DNA of 64,000 bases from Burkholderia guangdongensis (lineage in GTDB: Bacteria > Pseudomonadota > Gammaproteobacteria > Burkholderiales > Burkholderiaceae), in assembly GCF_013403875.1 (NCBI RefSeq), contig NZ_JACBNX010000001.1, positions 310,001 through 374,000 of the forward strand, in the 5' to 3' direction. Shown in pieces: positions 42,338-51,735 of the stretch. Numbering within the stretch: position 1 is the first letter of the stretch; the number at the start of each line of letters is the position of its first letter. Position numbers and translations under genes: made by a program. The notes below the pieces were generated by a model. That model did no database searches. It was not told the DNA's origin and worked only from the letters and a program-made list of their open reading frames with translations.

Positions 42338-45259
42338 ATGGAGCACCAGGCCCGTACCCAGAACGAGAAGCTCGAGGTCAAGACGACGACGTGCTACATG
42401 TGCGCGTGCCGTTGCGGGATCCGTGTGCATCTTCGCGACGGCGAGGTGCGCTACATCGACGGCAATCCCGACCATCCGCTGAACCAGGGCGTGATCTGCG
42501 CGAAGGGTTCGTCGGGGATCATGAAGCAGTATTCGCCCGCGCGGCTCACGCAGCCGCTGCTGCGCAAGCAGGGCGCGGAGCGCGGCGACGCGCAGTTCGA
42601 GCCGGTGTCGTGGGACGTCGCGTTCTCGATGCTCGAAAAACGCCTCGGCCATCTGCGCGCGACCGATCCGAAGAAGTTCGCGCTGTTCACCGGCCGCGAC
42701 CAGATGCAGGCGCTGACCGGCCTGTTCGCGAAGCAGTTCGGCACGCCGAACTATGCGGCGCACGGCGGCTTCTGCTCGTCGAACATGGCGGCCGGGATGA
42801 TCTACACGATCGGCGGCTCGTTCTGGGAGTTCGGCGGCCCCGATCTCGACAACGCGAAGCTGTTCTTCATGATCGGCACCGCCGAGGATCACCACTCGAA
42901 TCCGCTGAAGATCGCGCTGTCGAAGTTCAAGCGCGCGGGCGGGCGCTTCATCGCGATCAATCCGGTGCGCACCGGCTACGCGGCGATCGCCGACGAGTGG
43001 ATTCCGATCCGCCCCGGTACCGACGGCGCGCTGTTCATGGCGCTGATCCGCGAGCTGATCGAGCAGGGCGCGTACGACCACGAGTTCGTCGCGCGCTACA
43101 CGAACGCCGGCGAGCTCGTCGATCTGCGCGACGCGAGCGACACGTTCGGGCTGTTCGTCAGCGACCCGGACGCGCCCGAAGTGAACGCGCTGTATCCGCA
43201 GAATCATCTGTGGTGGGATGCGCGCACGAACCGCGCGGTGCTGCATCATGCCGACGGCGCCGAGCCCGTGCTCGACGGCCGCTACACGCTCGACGACGGC
43301 ACGCCGGTCGCGCCGTCGTTCACGCTGCTGCGCGAGCAGGTCGCCGACTGCACGCCCGAATGGGCGGCCGACATCACCGGCATTGCCGCCGACACGATCC
43401 GCCGGATCGCGCTCGAGATGGCGACGGTTGCGCGCGAACAGCGGATCGTGCTGCCGGTGTCGTGGACCGATTCGTGGGGCGCCACGCACGACACGGTCGA
43501 AGGCACGCCGATCGCGTTTCATGCGATGCGCGGCCTCGCCGCGCATTCGAACGGCTTCCAGACGATCCGCGCATTGGCGGTGCTGATGTCGCTGCTCGGC
43601 ACGATCGACCGGCCGGGCGGCTTCCGCCACAAGGCGCCGTATCCGCGCGCGGCCCCGCCGTCCGCGAAACCGCCGAACGACCCGGCGATGGTGAAGCCGA
43701 ACACGCCGCTTTCGACCGGCCCGCTCGGCTGGCCCGCCGCGCCCGGCGACCTGTTCGTGCACGAGGACGGCACGCCCGCGCGGATCGACAAGGCATTCTC
43801 GTGGGAGTATCCGCTCGCGGTGCACGGGCTCATGCATTCGGTGATCACGAACGCATGGCGCGGCGATCCGTATCCGATCGACACGCTGCTGATCTTCATG
43901 GCGAACATGGCGTGGAATTCGTCGATGAACACGACGGAAGTCCGCAAGATGCTCGTCGACAAGCGAGACGACGGCGAATACAAGATTCCGTTCCTCGTCG
44001 TCTGCGACGCGTTCGAATCGGAGATGACCGCGTTCGCGGACCTGATCCTGCCGGACACGACGTATCTCGAGCGCCACGACGTGATGTCGGTGCTCGACCG
44101 GCCGATCTCCGAGTTCGACGGCCCTGTCGATTCGGTGCGCGTGCCGGTGGTGCCGCCGACCGGACAGTGCAAGCCGTTCCAGGAAGTGCTGATCGAGCTC
44201 GCGAGCCGCCTGAAATTCCCCGCGTTCACCACGCCGGACGGCAAGCGCAAGTTCCGCGACTACCCGGACTTCGTGATCAACTTCCAGACCGCGCCCGATT
44301 CCGGCACGGGCTTCCTGATCGGCTGGCGCGGCAAGGACGGCACGAAGGCCGTGATCGGCGAGCCGAATCCGAACCAGTGGGAGCAGTACGCGAAGAACAA
44401 CTGCGTGTATCACCACGTGCTGCCGGAATCGCTGCAGTACATGCGCAACTGCAACGGCGACTACATGCAGTGGGCGGTCGACAACGGGATGCGCAAGTTC
44501 GGCGTGCCGATCGTGATCCAGCTCTACTCGGACGTGATGCAGAAGTTCCGGCTCGCCGCGCAAGGGAAGACGAGCGGCCGCCAGCCGCCCGACCATCTGC
44601 GCGCGCGGGTCGAGCGCTATTTCGATCCGCTGCCGTTCTGGTATGCGCCGCTCGAGGCCGACGTGACCGATCTCGACCGCTATCCGCTCGCGGCGATCAC
44701 GCAGCGGCCGATGGCGATGTATCACTCGTGGGATTCGCAGAACGCGTGGCTGCGGCAGATCCACGGCGAGAACCATCTGTTCGTGAACCCGGTGACGGCC
44801 GAAGCGCAGGGCATCGAGGACGGCGGCTGGATCTACGTCGAGTCGCCGTGGGGCAAGGTGCGCTGCCGCCTGCGCTACAGCGAGGCGGTCGAGCCCGGCA
44901 CGGTATGGACGTGGAACGCGATCGGCAAGGCGGCCGGCGCGTGGAATCTCGGGCCGAAAGCCGGCGAATCGCAGCGCGGCTTCCTGCTGAACCACGTGAT
45001 CACCGACGAGCTGCCGAGCGATTCGCGCGAAGGCGAACGGTTGTCGAATTCCGATCCGATCACTGGCCAGGCGGGCTGGTACGACGTGCGCGTGCGGATC
45101 TATCCGGCCGAAGCCGACGCGACGACGACGCTGCCGCAGTTCGCGCCGATGCAGCCGCTGCCCGGCTCGACGAGCGTGGTGCAGCGCGTGCAGGCGTATT
45201 TCGCGGGCAAGGGCGAGTTCGCCGCGCGGCTGCGCCGCGCTTCCAAATCCGACCAGTAA
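42338..45259 (+). CDS. soeA: Molybdopterin oxidoreductase, SoeA-like catalytic subunit
   Basis: A 973-residue DMSO-reductase-family enzyme. The [4Fe-4S] motif is C19-x2-C22-x3-C26-x27-C54. The Mo-ligand region is GGFCSSNMAAG near residue 145, with a Cys as probable ligand. The molydop_binding domain takes the last 130 residues. No Tat signal precedes the cluster motif, so it works in the cytoplasm. That, plus the following four-cluster ferredoxin and DmsC-like anchor, matches the membrane-bound sulfite dehydrogenase SoeABC. Thiosulfate/polysulfide/DMSO reductases share the layout but usually carry a Tat signal. Start at 42338 after GAGGGAGACC. The xsc cluster nearby produces sulfite, which supports the sulfite role. 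Confidence 0.75.
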   Translation: MEHQARTQNEKLEVKTTTCYMCACRCGIRVHLRDGEVRYIDGNPDHPLNQGVICAKGSSGIMKQYSPARLTQPLLRKQGAERGDAQFEPVSWDVAFSMLEKRLGHLRATDPKKFALFTGRDQMQALTGLFAKQFGTPNYAAHGGFCSSNMAAGMIYTIGGSFWEFGGPDLDNAKLFFMIGTAEDHHSNPLKIALSKFKRAGGRFIAINPVRTGYAAIADEWIPIRPGTDGALFMALIRELIEQGAYDHEFVARYTNAGELVDLRDASDTFGLFVSDPDAPEVNALYPQNHLWWDARTNRAVLHHADGAEPVLDGRYTLDDGTPVAPSFTLLREQVADCTPEWAADITGIAADTIRRIALEMATVAREQRIVLPVSWTDSWGATHDTVEGTPIAFHAMRGLAAHSNGFQTIRALAVLMSLLGTIDRPGGFRHKAPYPRAAPPSAKPPNDPAMVKPNTPLSTGPLGWPAAPGDLFVHEDGTPARIDKAFSWEYPLAVHGLMHSVITNAWRGDPYPIDTLLIFMANMAWNSSMNTTEVRKMLVDKRDDGEYKIPFLVVCDAFESEMTAFADLILPDTTYLERHDVMSVLDRPISEFDGPVDSVRVPVVPPTGQCKPFQEVLIELASRLKFPAFTTPDGKRKFRDYPDFVINFQTAPDSGTGFLIGWRGKDGTKAVIGEPNPNQWEQYAKNNCVYHHVLPESLQYMRNCNGDYMQWAVDNGMRKFGVPIVIQLYSDVMQKFRLAAQGKTSGRQPPDHLRARVERYFDPLPFWYAPLEADVTDLDRYPLAAITQRPMAMYHSWDSQNAWLRQIHGENHLFVNPVTAEAQGIEDGGWIYVESPWGKVRCRLRYSEAVEPGTVWTWNAIGKAAGAWNLGPKAGESQRGFLLNHVITDELPSDSREGERLSNSDPITGQAGWYDVRVRIYPAEADATTTLPQFAPMQPLPGSTSVVQRVQAYFAGKGEFAARLRRASKSDQ

Positions 45260-45272
45260 CCGGGAGCTGACC

Positions 45273-46007
45273 ATGACCCAGATGGCCCTTGTGATCGACC
45301 TGAACGTCTGCGTCGGTTGCCATGCGTGCGTGACGAGCTGCAAGGAATGGAACACGTCCGGCGAGGCGGGCAGCCTGTCGGACGTCCGCCCGTACGACGA
45401 CGATCCGTCCGGCACGTTCTTCAACCGCGTACAGACGTACGAGGCGGGCGTGTTCCCGATGACCGACACGATCCACTTCCCGAAGTCGTGCCTGCATTGC
45501 GAGGATCCGCCGTGCGTGCCCGTGTGCCCGACCGGCGCGAGCTACAAGCGCAAGTCGGACGGGCTCGTGCTCGTCGACTACGACAAGTGCATCGGCTGCA
45601 AGTACTGTTCGTGGGCGTGCCCGTACGGCGCGCGCGAGATCGACGAAGAACGCAAGGAGATGACGAAGTGCACGCTCTGCGCGGACCGCATCTATAACGA
45701 AGCGCTGCCCGAGCGCGACCGCAAGCCCGCGTGCGTGCTCGCGTGCCCGACGTCCGCGCGGATCTTCGGCGACATCCACGATCCGGAGTCCGACGCCTCG
45801 CGCGCGATCCGCGAGCGCGGCGGCTATCAGTTGATGCCGGAGTGGGGCACGAAGCCGTCGAACCACTACCTGCCGCGCGTGAAGACCGAATCGGCGTGCG
45901 GCTGCGGCAAGACGGGCGGTTGCGGCAGCAAGCCGGCAGACGATTCGCTCGACGCGCAGCTCGAGCGCGGCGAGATCGGGCTGGCCGCGCTTGCGGCGCG
46001 GCGTTGA
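45273..46007 (+). CDS. soeB: Four-cluster ferredoxin subunit, SoeB-like
   Basis: A 244-residue electron-transfer subunit of the DmsB/PsrB type. Four cysteine groups appear in order: CVGCHACVTSCKEW, CLHCEDPPCVPVCP, CIGCKYCSWACPYG and CTLCADRIY with CVLACPTSA, enough for four [4Fe-4S] clusters. A C-terminal tail CGCGKTGGCG adds extra cysteines. It begins 13 bp after soeA and is followed by the membrane subunit at 34 bp, so it carries electrons from the molybdoenzyme to the membrane. Confidence 0.88.
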   Translation: MTQMALVIDLNVCVGCHACVTSCKEWNTSGEAGSLSDVRPYDDDPSGTFFNRVQTYEAGVFPMTDTIHFPKSCLHCEDPPCVPVCPTGASYKRKSDGLVLVDYDKCIGCKYCSWACPYGAREIDEERKEMTKCTLCADRIYNEALPERDRKPACVLACPTSARIFGDIHDPESDASRAIRERGGYQLMPEWGTKPSNHYLPRVKTESACGCGKTGGCGSKPADDSLDAQLERGEIGLAALAARR

Positions 46008-46041
46008 GTTTCTTTTCATTCAGGGATACGACGGAGTTCAT

Positions 46042-46986
46042 ATGCGGCCCGCCTTCTCGGTTGTTCTTCTCACTACGCTCTGCGGTGCGGCGCAAGGGCA
46101 GTTGCTGATGCTCGTGCTGATCGAGGCGCTCGCGCGCGCGACCGGCATCACGGTGCCGCCGATGTTCTACGTCGTCGGCGCGGGCATCTCGGTCGTGCTC
46201 GGCGCGCTCGGCCTGCTCGCATCGTTCTTCCATCTCGGCCACCCGGAGCGCGCGTGGCGCGCGATCGCGATGTGGCGCACGTCGTGGCTGTCGCGCGAAT
46301 GCATCGCGCTGCCGCTGTTCCTCGCGCTCGCGTTCGCGTATGGCGTCGCGCACTGGGTCGGGTTCGGCGGCACGCTCGCGATCGGTGTGCTCGGCGCGCT
46401 CGCGAGCATCGCGCTGTTCGTCTGTACCGCGATGATCTACGCGTGCCTGCGCTTCCTGCAGGAATGGGCGAGCCCGCTGACGATCGTCAACTTCGTGCTG
46501 CTCGGCTGCGCGTCGGGCTGCACCCTCGCGACCGCCTGCGCGGCGTGGCTCGCGCCGGACATCGTCATTCTGCTCGCGCCGTGCGCGTGCGTGCTGACGC
46601 TCGCCGGCTGCGCGACGCGGATCGCGTCGCTCGTGCGCAACGCGCGGCTGAAGCCGAAGTCGACCGTGCAGAGCGCGACGGGCATCCGCAACGCGAAGGT
46701 CGAGCAGAAGTCGCGTGGCTTCACCGCGAGCGCATTCAACACGCGCGAGTTCTTCCACGGGCAGACCGACGGCACGCTGCGGATGGTGAAGTTCGGTTTC
46801 CTGATCACTGCGTTCGCGGTGCCGTTCGTGCTGACCGGCGCGGGCGCGATCGCGCAGACGTCGACGGCGGCCGTCGCGCTCGGCGCGGCGTTCGTGATCC
46901 AGTATGCGGGGCTCGTCGCCGAGCGCTGGTTCTTCTTCGCGGATGCGCGCCATCCGCAGAACATCTACTACCAGCGGGCGTCGTGA
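46042..46986 (+). CDS. soeC: DmsC-like membrane anchor, SoeC-like
   Basis: A 314-residue integral membrane subunit with about eight helices, DmsC family. Early FFHLGHPERAWRAIAMWRTS is the usual DmsC stretch that gives the quinone-site region; HPQNIYYQRAS ends it. The start at 46042 follows CGGAG. It anchors the SoeAB dimer on the cytoplasmic face and passes electrons to quinone. The last 19 bp overlap the 3' end of a convergent IclR gene. Confidence 0.85.
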   Translation: MRPAFSVVLLTTLCGAAQGQLLMLVLIEALARATGITVPPMFYVVGAGISVVLGALGLLASFFHLGHPERAWRAIAMWRTSWLSRECIALPLFLALAFAYGVAHWVGFGGTLAIGVLGALASIALFVCTAMIYACLRFLQEWASPLTIVNFVLLGCASGCTLATACAAWLAPDIVILLAPCACVLTLAGCATRIASLVRNARLKPKSTVQSATGIRNAKVEQKSRGFTASAFNTREFFHGQTDGTLRMVKFGFLITAFAVPFVLTGAGAIAQTSTAAVALGAAFVIQYAGLVAERWFFFADARHPQNIYYQRAS

Positions 46987-47747
46987 TCCGCGTGCCGGAA
47001 CGTGTCGGCGAGCGCCCGAGCGGCCTCCCGCACGCGCGGCACGAACTCGAGGATGCGCGACAGCGGCGCGCGCGACACCGGCGCGTGCACGGCGACGGCC
47101 GCGATGCATCCGCCGTTCGCGTCGACGACCGGCGCCGCGATGCACACGATGCCGGCGACGAATTCCTCGTTGTCGATCGCGACGCCGTTGTGCGCGATGC
47201 GGTCGAGTTCCGCTTCGAGCAGGTGCGGATCGGTGATCGTGTTCGGCGTATGGCGGACGAGCTTCATCGCGCGGATCAGCGCGCCGCGCTCGTCGGGCGG
47301 CAGCATCGCGAGCAGCAGCTTGCCGCTCGCGCTGCAGTACGCGGGCACGCGCGCGCCCGGTTTCAGGTCGAGCCGCAGCGGCCACGCCGCTTCGACGCGA
47401 TCGAGGTACAGCACGTCGGTGTCGTGCAGCATCGTCAGGTTGCAGGTTTCGCCGAGATCGTCGACGAGGCCCGCGAGAATCGCGTGACGCAGCCGCCGCG
47501 CGCCCGCGTGCATCATCACGCCGAGGCCGAGCTGCGCGAGGCGCGGGCCGATCGCATACGCGTTGCGCTGGCCCGGCTCGCGGATTACGAAGCCGCCCGC
47601 TTCGAGTGACGCGAGCATCCGGTGCAGCGACGTCTTCGGCATGTCGACGTCGCGCGTCAGGTCGGCGAGCGATACCGCGTCGCCGGCGTTGACGATGTGT
47701 TCGAGCAGCGCGAACGCGCGCAGCGTGGGCGTATCGGCGGGGAGCAT
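46968..47747 (-). CDS. IclR family transcriptional regulator
   Basis: A 259-residue IclR regulator: HTH VSLADLTRDVDMPKTSLHRM at residues 25-44 and the effector domain LGETCNLTMLHDTDVLYLDRVEA with CSASGKLLLAMLP. Close in layout to the other IclR at 36026. It is convergent with soeC (19-bp overlap) and divergent from the cobS-like gene 117 bp away, so it may control the latter pair. Confidence 0.9.
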   Translation of the reverse strand: MLPADTPTLRAFALLEHIVNAGDAVSLADLTRDVDMPKTSLHRMLASLEAGGFVIREPGQRNAYAIGPRLAQLGLGVMMHAGARRLRHAILAGLVDDLGETCNLTMLHDTDVLYLDRVEAAWPLRLDLKPGARVPAYCSASGKLLLAMLPPDERGALIRAMKLVRHTPNTITDPHLLEAELDRIAHNGVAIDNEEFVAGIVCIAAPVVDANGGCIAAVAVHAPVSRAPLSRILEFVPRVREAARALADTFRHADHDARW

Positions 47748-47863
47748 GGAAGCCGGTCCGGAAACGGAATGCGGACGATTGTACCGAATGCGTGCCGGCG
47801 GTCCGAGCGGCTGATGGCGCGTGTTGGAGACGGAACCGGAGACGGAACGAGGAGCAGCGTGCG

Positions 47864-48862
47864 ATGGATATCGTGATGAGCAAGCCGGACTGCATGGTGT
47901 CGGTCCGCGAGCGGTTCGGCATCGATTCGAGCCTGATGGTGCCCGCGTTCAGCGAGCGCGACGACCACGTGCCCGACGTCGACGACGCGTACCGCTTCAA
48001 TCCCGAGGTGACGCTCGCGATCCTGGCCGGCTTCACGCGCGACCGCCGCGTGCTGGTGCAGGGGATGCACGGCACCGGCAAGTCGACGCACATCGAGCAG
48101 GTTGCCGCGCGGCTGAACTGGCCGTGCGTGCGCGTGAATCTCGACGGCCACATCAGCCGGCTCGACCTCGTCGGCAAGGACGCGATCGTCGTGCGCGACG
48201 ATCTGCAGGTGACCGAATTCCAGGAAGGGATCGTGCCGTGGGCGCTGCAGCGGCCGGTCGCGCTGATCTTCGACGAATACGACGCGGGCCGCCCGGACGT
48301 GATGTTCGTGATCCAGCGGATACTCGAGCGCGACGGCAAGTTCACGCTGCTCGACCAGAACCGCGTGATTCATCCGCATCCGTACTTCCGGCTGTTCGCG
48401 ACCGCGAACACGATCGGGCTCGGCAATCTGAACGGGCTGTATCACGGCACGCAGATGCTCAATCACGCGCAGATGGACCGCTGGAACGTCGTCGCGACGC
48501 TGAACTATCTGCCGCGCGACGAGGAGATCGGCATCGTGCGCGCGCGCGTGCCGGAGCTCGACGACGACGCGGGCCGCACGCTGCTCGAATCGATGGTCAG
48601 CATGGCCGAGCTCACGCGCAACGGCTTCGCGACCGGCGATCTGTCGACGCTGATGTCGCCGCGCACGGTGATCAACTGGGCGGAGAACTGCCAGATTTTC
48701 CGCGATCCGGCGCTCGCGTTCCGGCTCACGTTTCTGAACAAGTGCGACGAGGCCGAGCGGCCGATCGTCGCCGAGTATTACCAGCGCTGCTTCGGCACGG
48801 AACTCGAAACGGCGCCGCCGCGTGACGGCGGAGCGGGCGACGCGCGCGGAGCCGGCCGGTGA
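47864..48862 (+). CDS. cobS: CobS-like AAA+ ATPase (cobaltochelatase small subunit family)
   Basis: A 332-residue MoxR-type AAA+ protein. Walker A GMHGTGKS at 67-74, Walker B FDEYDAG with D137 and E138, sensor FATANTIGLG. VRERFGIDSSLMVPAFSERD at the N-terminus and VNLDGHISRLDLVGKDAIVV match CobS of aerobic cobalamin synthesis closely. CobS works with CobT and CobN to insert Co2+ into hydrogenobyrinate diamide. No cobN or other cob gene is in view. Ribosome site AGGAGC, ten bases before the ATG. It overlaps the next gene by GTGA. A chaperone or metal-insertion role for a nearby enzyme is the alternative. Confidence 0.85.
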   Translation: MDIVMSKPDCMVSVRERFGIDSSLMVPAFSERDDHVPDVDDAYRFNPEVTLAILAGFTRDRRVLVQGMHGTGKSTHIEQVAARLNWPCVRVNLDGHISRLDLVGKDAIVVRDDLQVTEFQEGIVPWALQRPVALIFDEYDAGRPDVMFVIQRILERDGKFTLLDQNRVIHPHPYFRLFATANTIGLGNLNGLYHGTQMLNHAQMDRWNVVATLNYLPRDEEIGIVRARVPELDDDAGRTLLESMVSMAELTRNGFATGDLSTLMSPRTVINWAENCQIFRDPALAFRLTFLNKCDEAERPIVAEYYQRCFGTELETAPPRDGGAGDARGAGR

Positions 48863-50583
48863 GCACTGACCGCGACGCGGCCCGGCTCGCGTCGCAGCGC
48901 GAAACGCTGTGCGCGGCCGCGGTGCGCGCGCTGACCGGCGACGCAGCGCTGCATTACCGCGCGGGCCGCGTGTGCCGCGAGCTGCGGCCGCTGCCGATTC
49001 ATGCGCCGCATCTGCGTGCCGACGCGGCCACCGACGATTTCATGTCGCTGCGCGGCGCGGCCGATGGTGTCGCGCTGCGCGTCGTCCATTCCGACGCCGC
49101 GTTGCATCGTGCGCTGTCCGGTGACGATCCGGTCGAGCGCGTGCTGTTCGAGATGCTCGAGCAACTGCGCTGCGAATCGCTCGCGCCGGCCGGGATGCCG
49201 GGCCTCGCGCAGAACCTGCGGCATCGCTTCGAGGCGTGGTCGCGCGCGTTTTGCCGCTCGGGGCTCGTCGACAGTCAGATCGGCATCCTGATTTATACGG
49301 TCGCGCAGATCGCCTGGTCGCGCTTGACCGGCTGGCCGGTGCTCGAGGAAACCGAGGACCTGATCGAAGCGTCGCGCGCGGCGATCGTGCCGGCGATCGG
49401 CGTCGAGCTGGCCGGGATGCGGCGCTGCCGTGCCGATCAGCGCGCGTTCGCGGAGCATGCGCTCGCGCTCGCGCGACGGATCGCGGCGATGATCCGGGAC
49501 GAGCGCGCGGCGTTCAACGAAGTCGATACGCAGAACGCGCGCGAGCAGGACGCGGCGCTGACGTCGTTTTCGCTGTGGGTCGATTTCGACGACGAAGACG
49601 GCTGGGAGATGCCCGCGCTCGCGCAGAGCGGGGACAGCGCGGTGCTGCAAGCGTCGGCTGACGGTTATCGCGCGTATACGACGCGCTATGACCGGGAGAT
49701 TCGCCCGGGCACGATGGTTCGCGCGGCGCTGCTGCGCACGTACCGCGAGCGGCTCGACGCGCGGATCGCCGCGCGCGGAATCAACGTCGCGCGGCTCGCG
49801 CGCGTGCTGCGCGATGCGCTCGTGATTCCGCAGAACGATGGCTGGTCGTTCGGCGAGGAGCACGGCCGCATCGACGGGCGGCGGCTCGCGCAGCTCGTTA
49901 CCTCGCCGGCCGAGCGGCGGCTGTTCCGGCTAGAACGGATCCGGCCGCGCGCGGACTGCGTGCTGACGTTTCTGATCGATTGCTCGGGGTCGATGAAGGC
50001 GTATATCGACGCGGCGGCGGTGATGATCGACACGCTCGTGCGCGCGGGGGATGAGGCGGGGCTGGAGACCGAGGTGCTTGGCTATACGACGGGTGCATGG
50101 AACGGCGGGCGCGCGCAGCTCGATTGGCTTGCGCGGGGCCGGCCGAAGCATCCGGGAAGGCTCAACGAGCTGTGTCATATGGTGTTCAAGGATGCGACGA
50201 CGCGCTGGCGTGGTGCTCGCGCGGATATCGCGGCGCTGTTCAAGGCGGATCTGTTTCGCGAGGGTGTCGATGGGGAGGCGCTCGAGTGGGCCTGTGCGCG
50301 CATCGCCGCGCGCGATGCGGCGCGCAGGATCGTCGTCGTGATCTCGGACGGCAGCCCGATGGATGGTGCTACGAGCCTCGCGAACGATCCGTATTACCTC
50401 GATAATCATCTGAAGCAGGTCGTCGCGCGGCACGAAACGATGCGCGACGTCGAGATTCTCGGGCTCGGCGTCGGGCTCGATCTCGGGCCGTATTATCGGC
50501 ATCGGCTCGCGATCGATCTGTCCGCGCCGCCGGATATGAAGCGGCTGATCGAGATCGCGCGGTGGGTTGGGGCGCGGCGGTAG
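48859..50583 (+). CDS. cobT: CobT-like VWA protein (cobaltochelatase subunit family)
   Basis: A 574-residue protein with a C-terminal von Willebrand A domain. The MIDAS motif DCSGS is at 374-378, followed by EVLGYTTGAWNGGRAQLDWL and WRGARADIAALF, which match the CobT C-terminus. The N-terminal half is alpha-helical and lacks the long acidic stretch typical of rhizobial CobT (about 630 residues). GTG start overlapping cobS (GTGA), so the two products are made together. It ends 1 bp before the 3' end of the convergent DUF3800 remnant. Confidence 0.82.
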   Translation: MSTDRDAARLASQRETLCAAAVRALTGDAALHYRAGRVCRELRPLPIHAPHLRADAATDDFMSLRGAADGVALRVVHSDAALHRALSGDDPVERVLFEMLEQLRCESLAPAGMPGLAQNLRHRFEAWSRAFCRSGLVDSQIGILIYTVAQIAWSRLTGWPVLEETEDLIEASRAAIVPAIGVELAGMRRCRADQRAFAEHALALARRIAAMIRDERAAFNEVDTQNAREQDAALTSFSLWVDFDDEDGWEMPALAQSGDSAVLQASADGYRAYTTRYDREIRPGTMVRAALLRTYRERLDARIAARGINVARLARVLRDALVIPQNDGWSFGEEHGRIDGRRLAQLVTSPAERRLFRLERIRPRADCVLTFLIDCSGSMKAYIDAAAVMIDTLVRAGDEAGLETEVLGYTTGAWNGGRAQLDWLARGRPKHPGRLNELCHMVFKDATTRWRGARADIAALFKADLFREGVDGEALEWACARIAARDAARRIVVVISDGSPMDGATSLANDPYYLDNHLKQVVARHETMRDVEILGLGVGLDLGPYYRHRLAIDLSAPPDMKRLIEIARWVGARR

Positions 50584-50584
50584 A

Positions 50585-51474
50585 CTATGCATCCGATACC
50601 GCTTCCGGATCGTTAAGTGGTTTGCACCCGCAACTGCCCGTCGGAGCACCAGGCTTCGCGGCCATTGCGTGCTCCGACCTTGCCGGCGGCCTGGCAGCAA
50701 ACGGTGGCGCCACGAAAAGCTCGGCTGATGAGCGCTTCTTATGTTTGTCCGATACCCACACGCTCCAGTAACCGCCCACCTTGAATTGCAGATTCTTAAG
50801 ACGCCGGGCGTAGCGACGCCGCACGACAAGATCGCGACCATTTACATGGACGCCTGTTACATGCCCAAAGCAGTAGACGGACGACGCCATCGGAAACAGC
50901 ATTGCGGAGCACAAGACATCAGTGATCTGGAGGCCTGCGTGATTGTTGCTTACGCCGAACGTCGGAAGTTCGAGAATGCGTCCGAACGGATCACCCTTCG
51001 CCCGGTACTTTTGCGTGAAGATCGAATGGGCAACTTGGTCATTGAGTTGCGTCGTTCTGAAGTCAGCGACCATGAATCCGTTGGAATTCTTGCTCTCCAG
51101 GAACGCCTGGAACGATCGACATGCGTGCTGGACAGACTGTGTATAGGTTGCGCGCGCCTTGAACGGCACGGCTACTCCCTTTACCCAAATGTCTGCCAAA
51201 ATTCGGCATTCATACTTCTCAAGCACCTCGAGCATCTCGTCGATGAATCGCAACTGGGTGCGGGCGTTGTGGGCGTGTTTTCGAATAAATGACCTGAAGT
51301 AAACGACCCGGGGAAGTATTTGCGCTTCAATGCGAGAAACTCGCGTGTGATGTCGGCGAGTGCGTCCTGTTGGACGATCAATCCCGCAATCACGAGCAAC
51401 GGCTGAATGTTTGTTTTCTTGGCTGGCAAAGCAGCGCTACAGCCCGCCTCGTCGATGTAGCAGATGTATGGCAC
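50585..51474 (-). pseudogene. DUF3800 protein gene, frameshifted and probably internally deleted
   Basis: The N-terminal part (from GTG at 51474) encodes VPYICYIDEAGCSAALPAKK and on to FLALKRKYFPGSF, the usual DUF3800 start with its YIDEAG motif. The rest (from about 51290 to 50585) is in another frame: FIRKHAHNARTQLRFIDEML and later DFRTTQLNDQVAHSIFTQKY, then FGVSNNHAGLQITDVLCSAM, all family-like. The junction lies near 51262-51300, and the stretch of roughly 20-30 residues normally found there is missing. DUF3800 proteins have an RNase-H-like DxD...D site and occur in mobile and defence-rich DNA. Base use here is clearly less GC-rich than in neighbours. Confidence 0.78.
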
Positions 51475-51497
51475 GAGGTTTCCATCCGTCCAAATGA

Positions 51498-51521
51498 AAA
51501 CAGCCGCTAAAGCGGCTGTTT
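51498..51521. repeat. Perfect 11-bp inverted repeat before the DUF3800 remnant
   Basis: AAACAGCCGCT (51498-51508) and AGCGGCTGTTT (51511-51521) with a 2-nt centre. A-rich on the left and T-rich on the right, so it can act as a terminator on either strand. It lies 24 bp upstream of the remnant's start. Further right, up to 51735, I see no gene. Confidence 0.7.
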
Positions 51522-51735
51522 GGCGGCCTGAGGCCGTATTTGTCGCCAGGTTTCCCCGTTCGACGAGCGATTCAGGCATTGCCTAATCGTTCGCGTAGCG
51601 TAACCGGGCACTTTCCTGTTGTCAATTTCGCTGATGCAAATTTTGGCGTGCCGTTTTGCCGCATCAAATGGCAACGTAGGAAGCCGAAGGAGATATGGAT
51701 GGCGCGAACACCCGCGCCACCGGGAGTTGAAGACG

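Noticed and set aside
50585..51600. Complete insertion sequence or prophage fragment
   Set aside because: No transposase, integrase or clear terminal repeats; only the DUF3800 remnant and an isolated hairpin.
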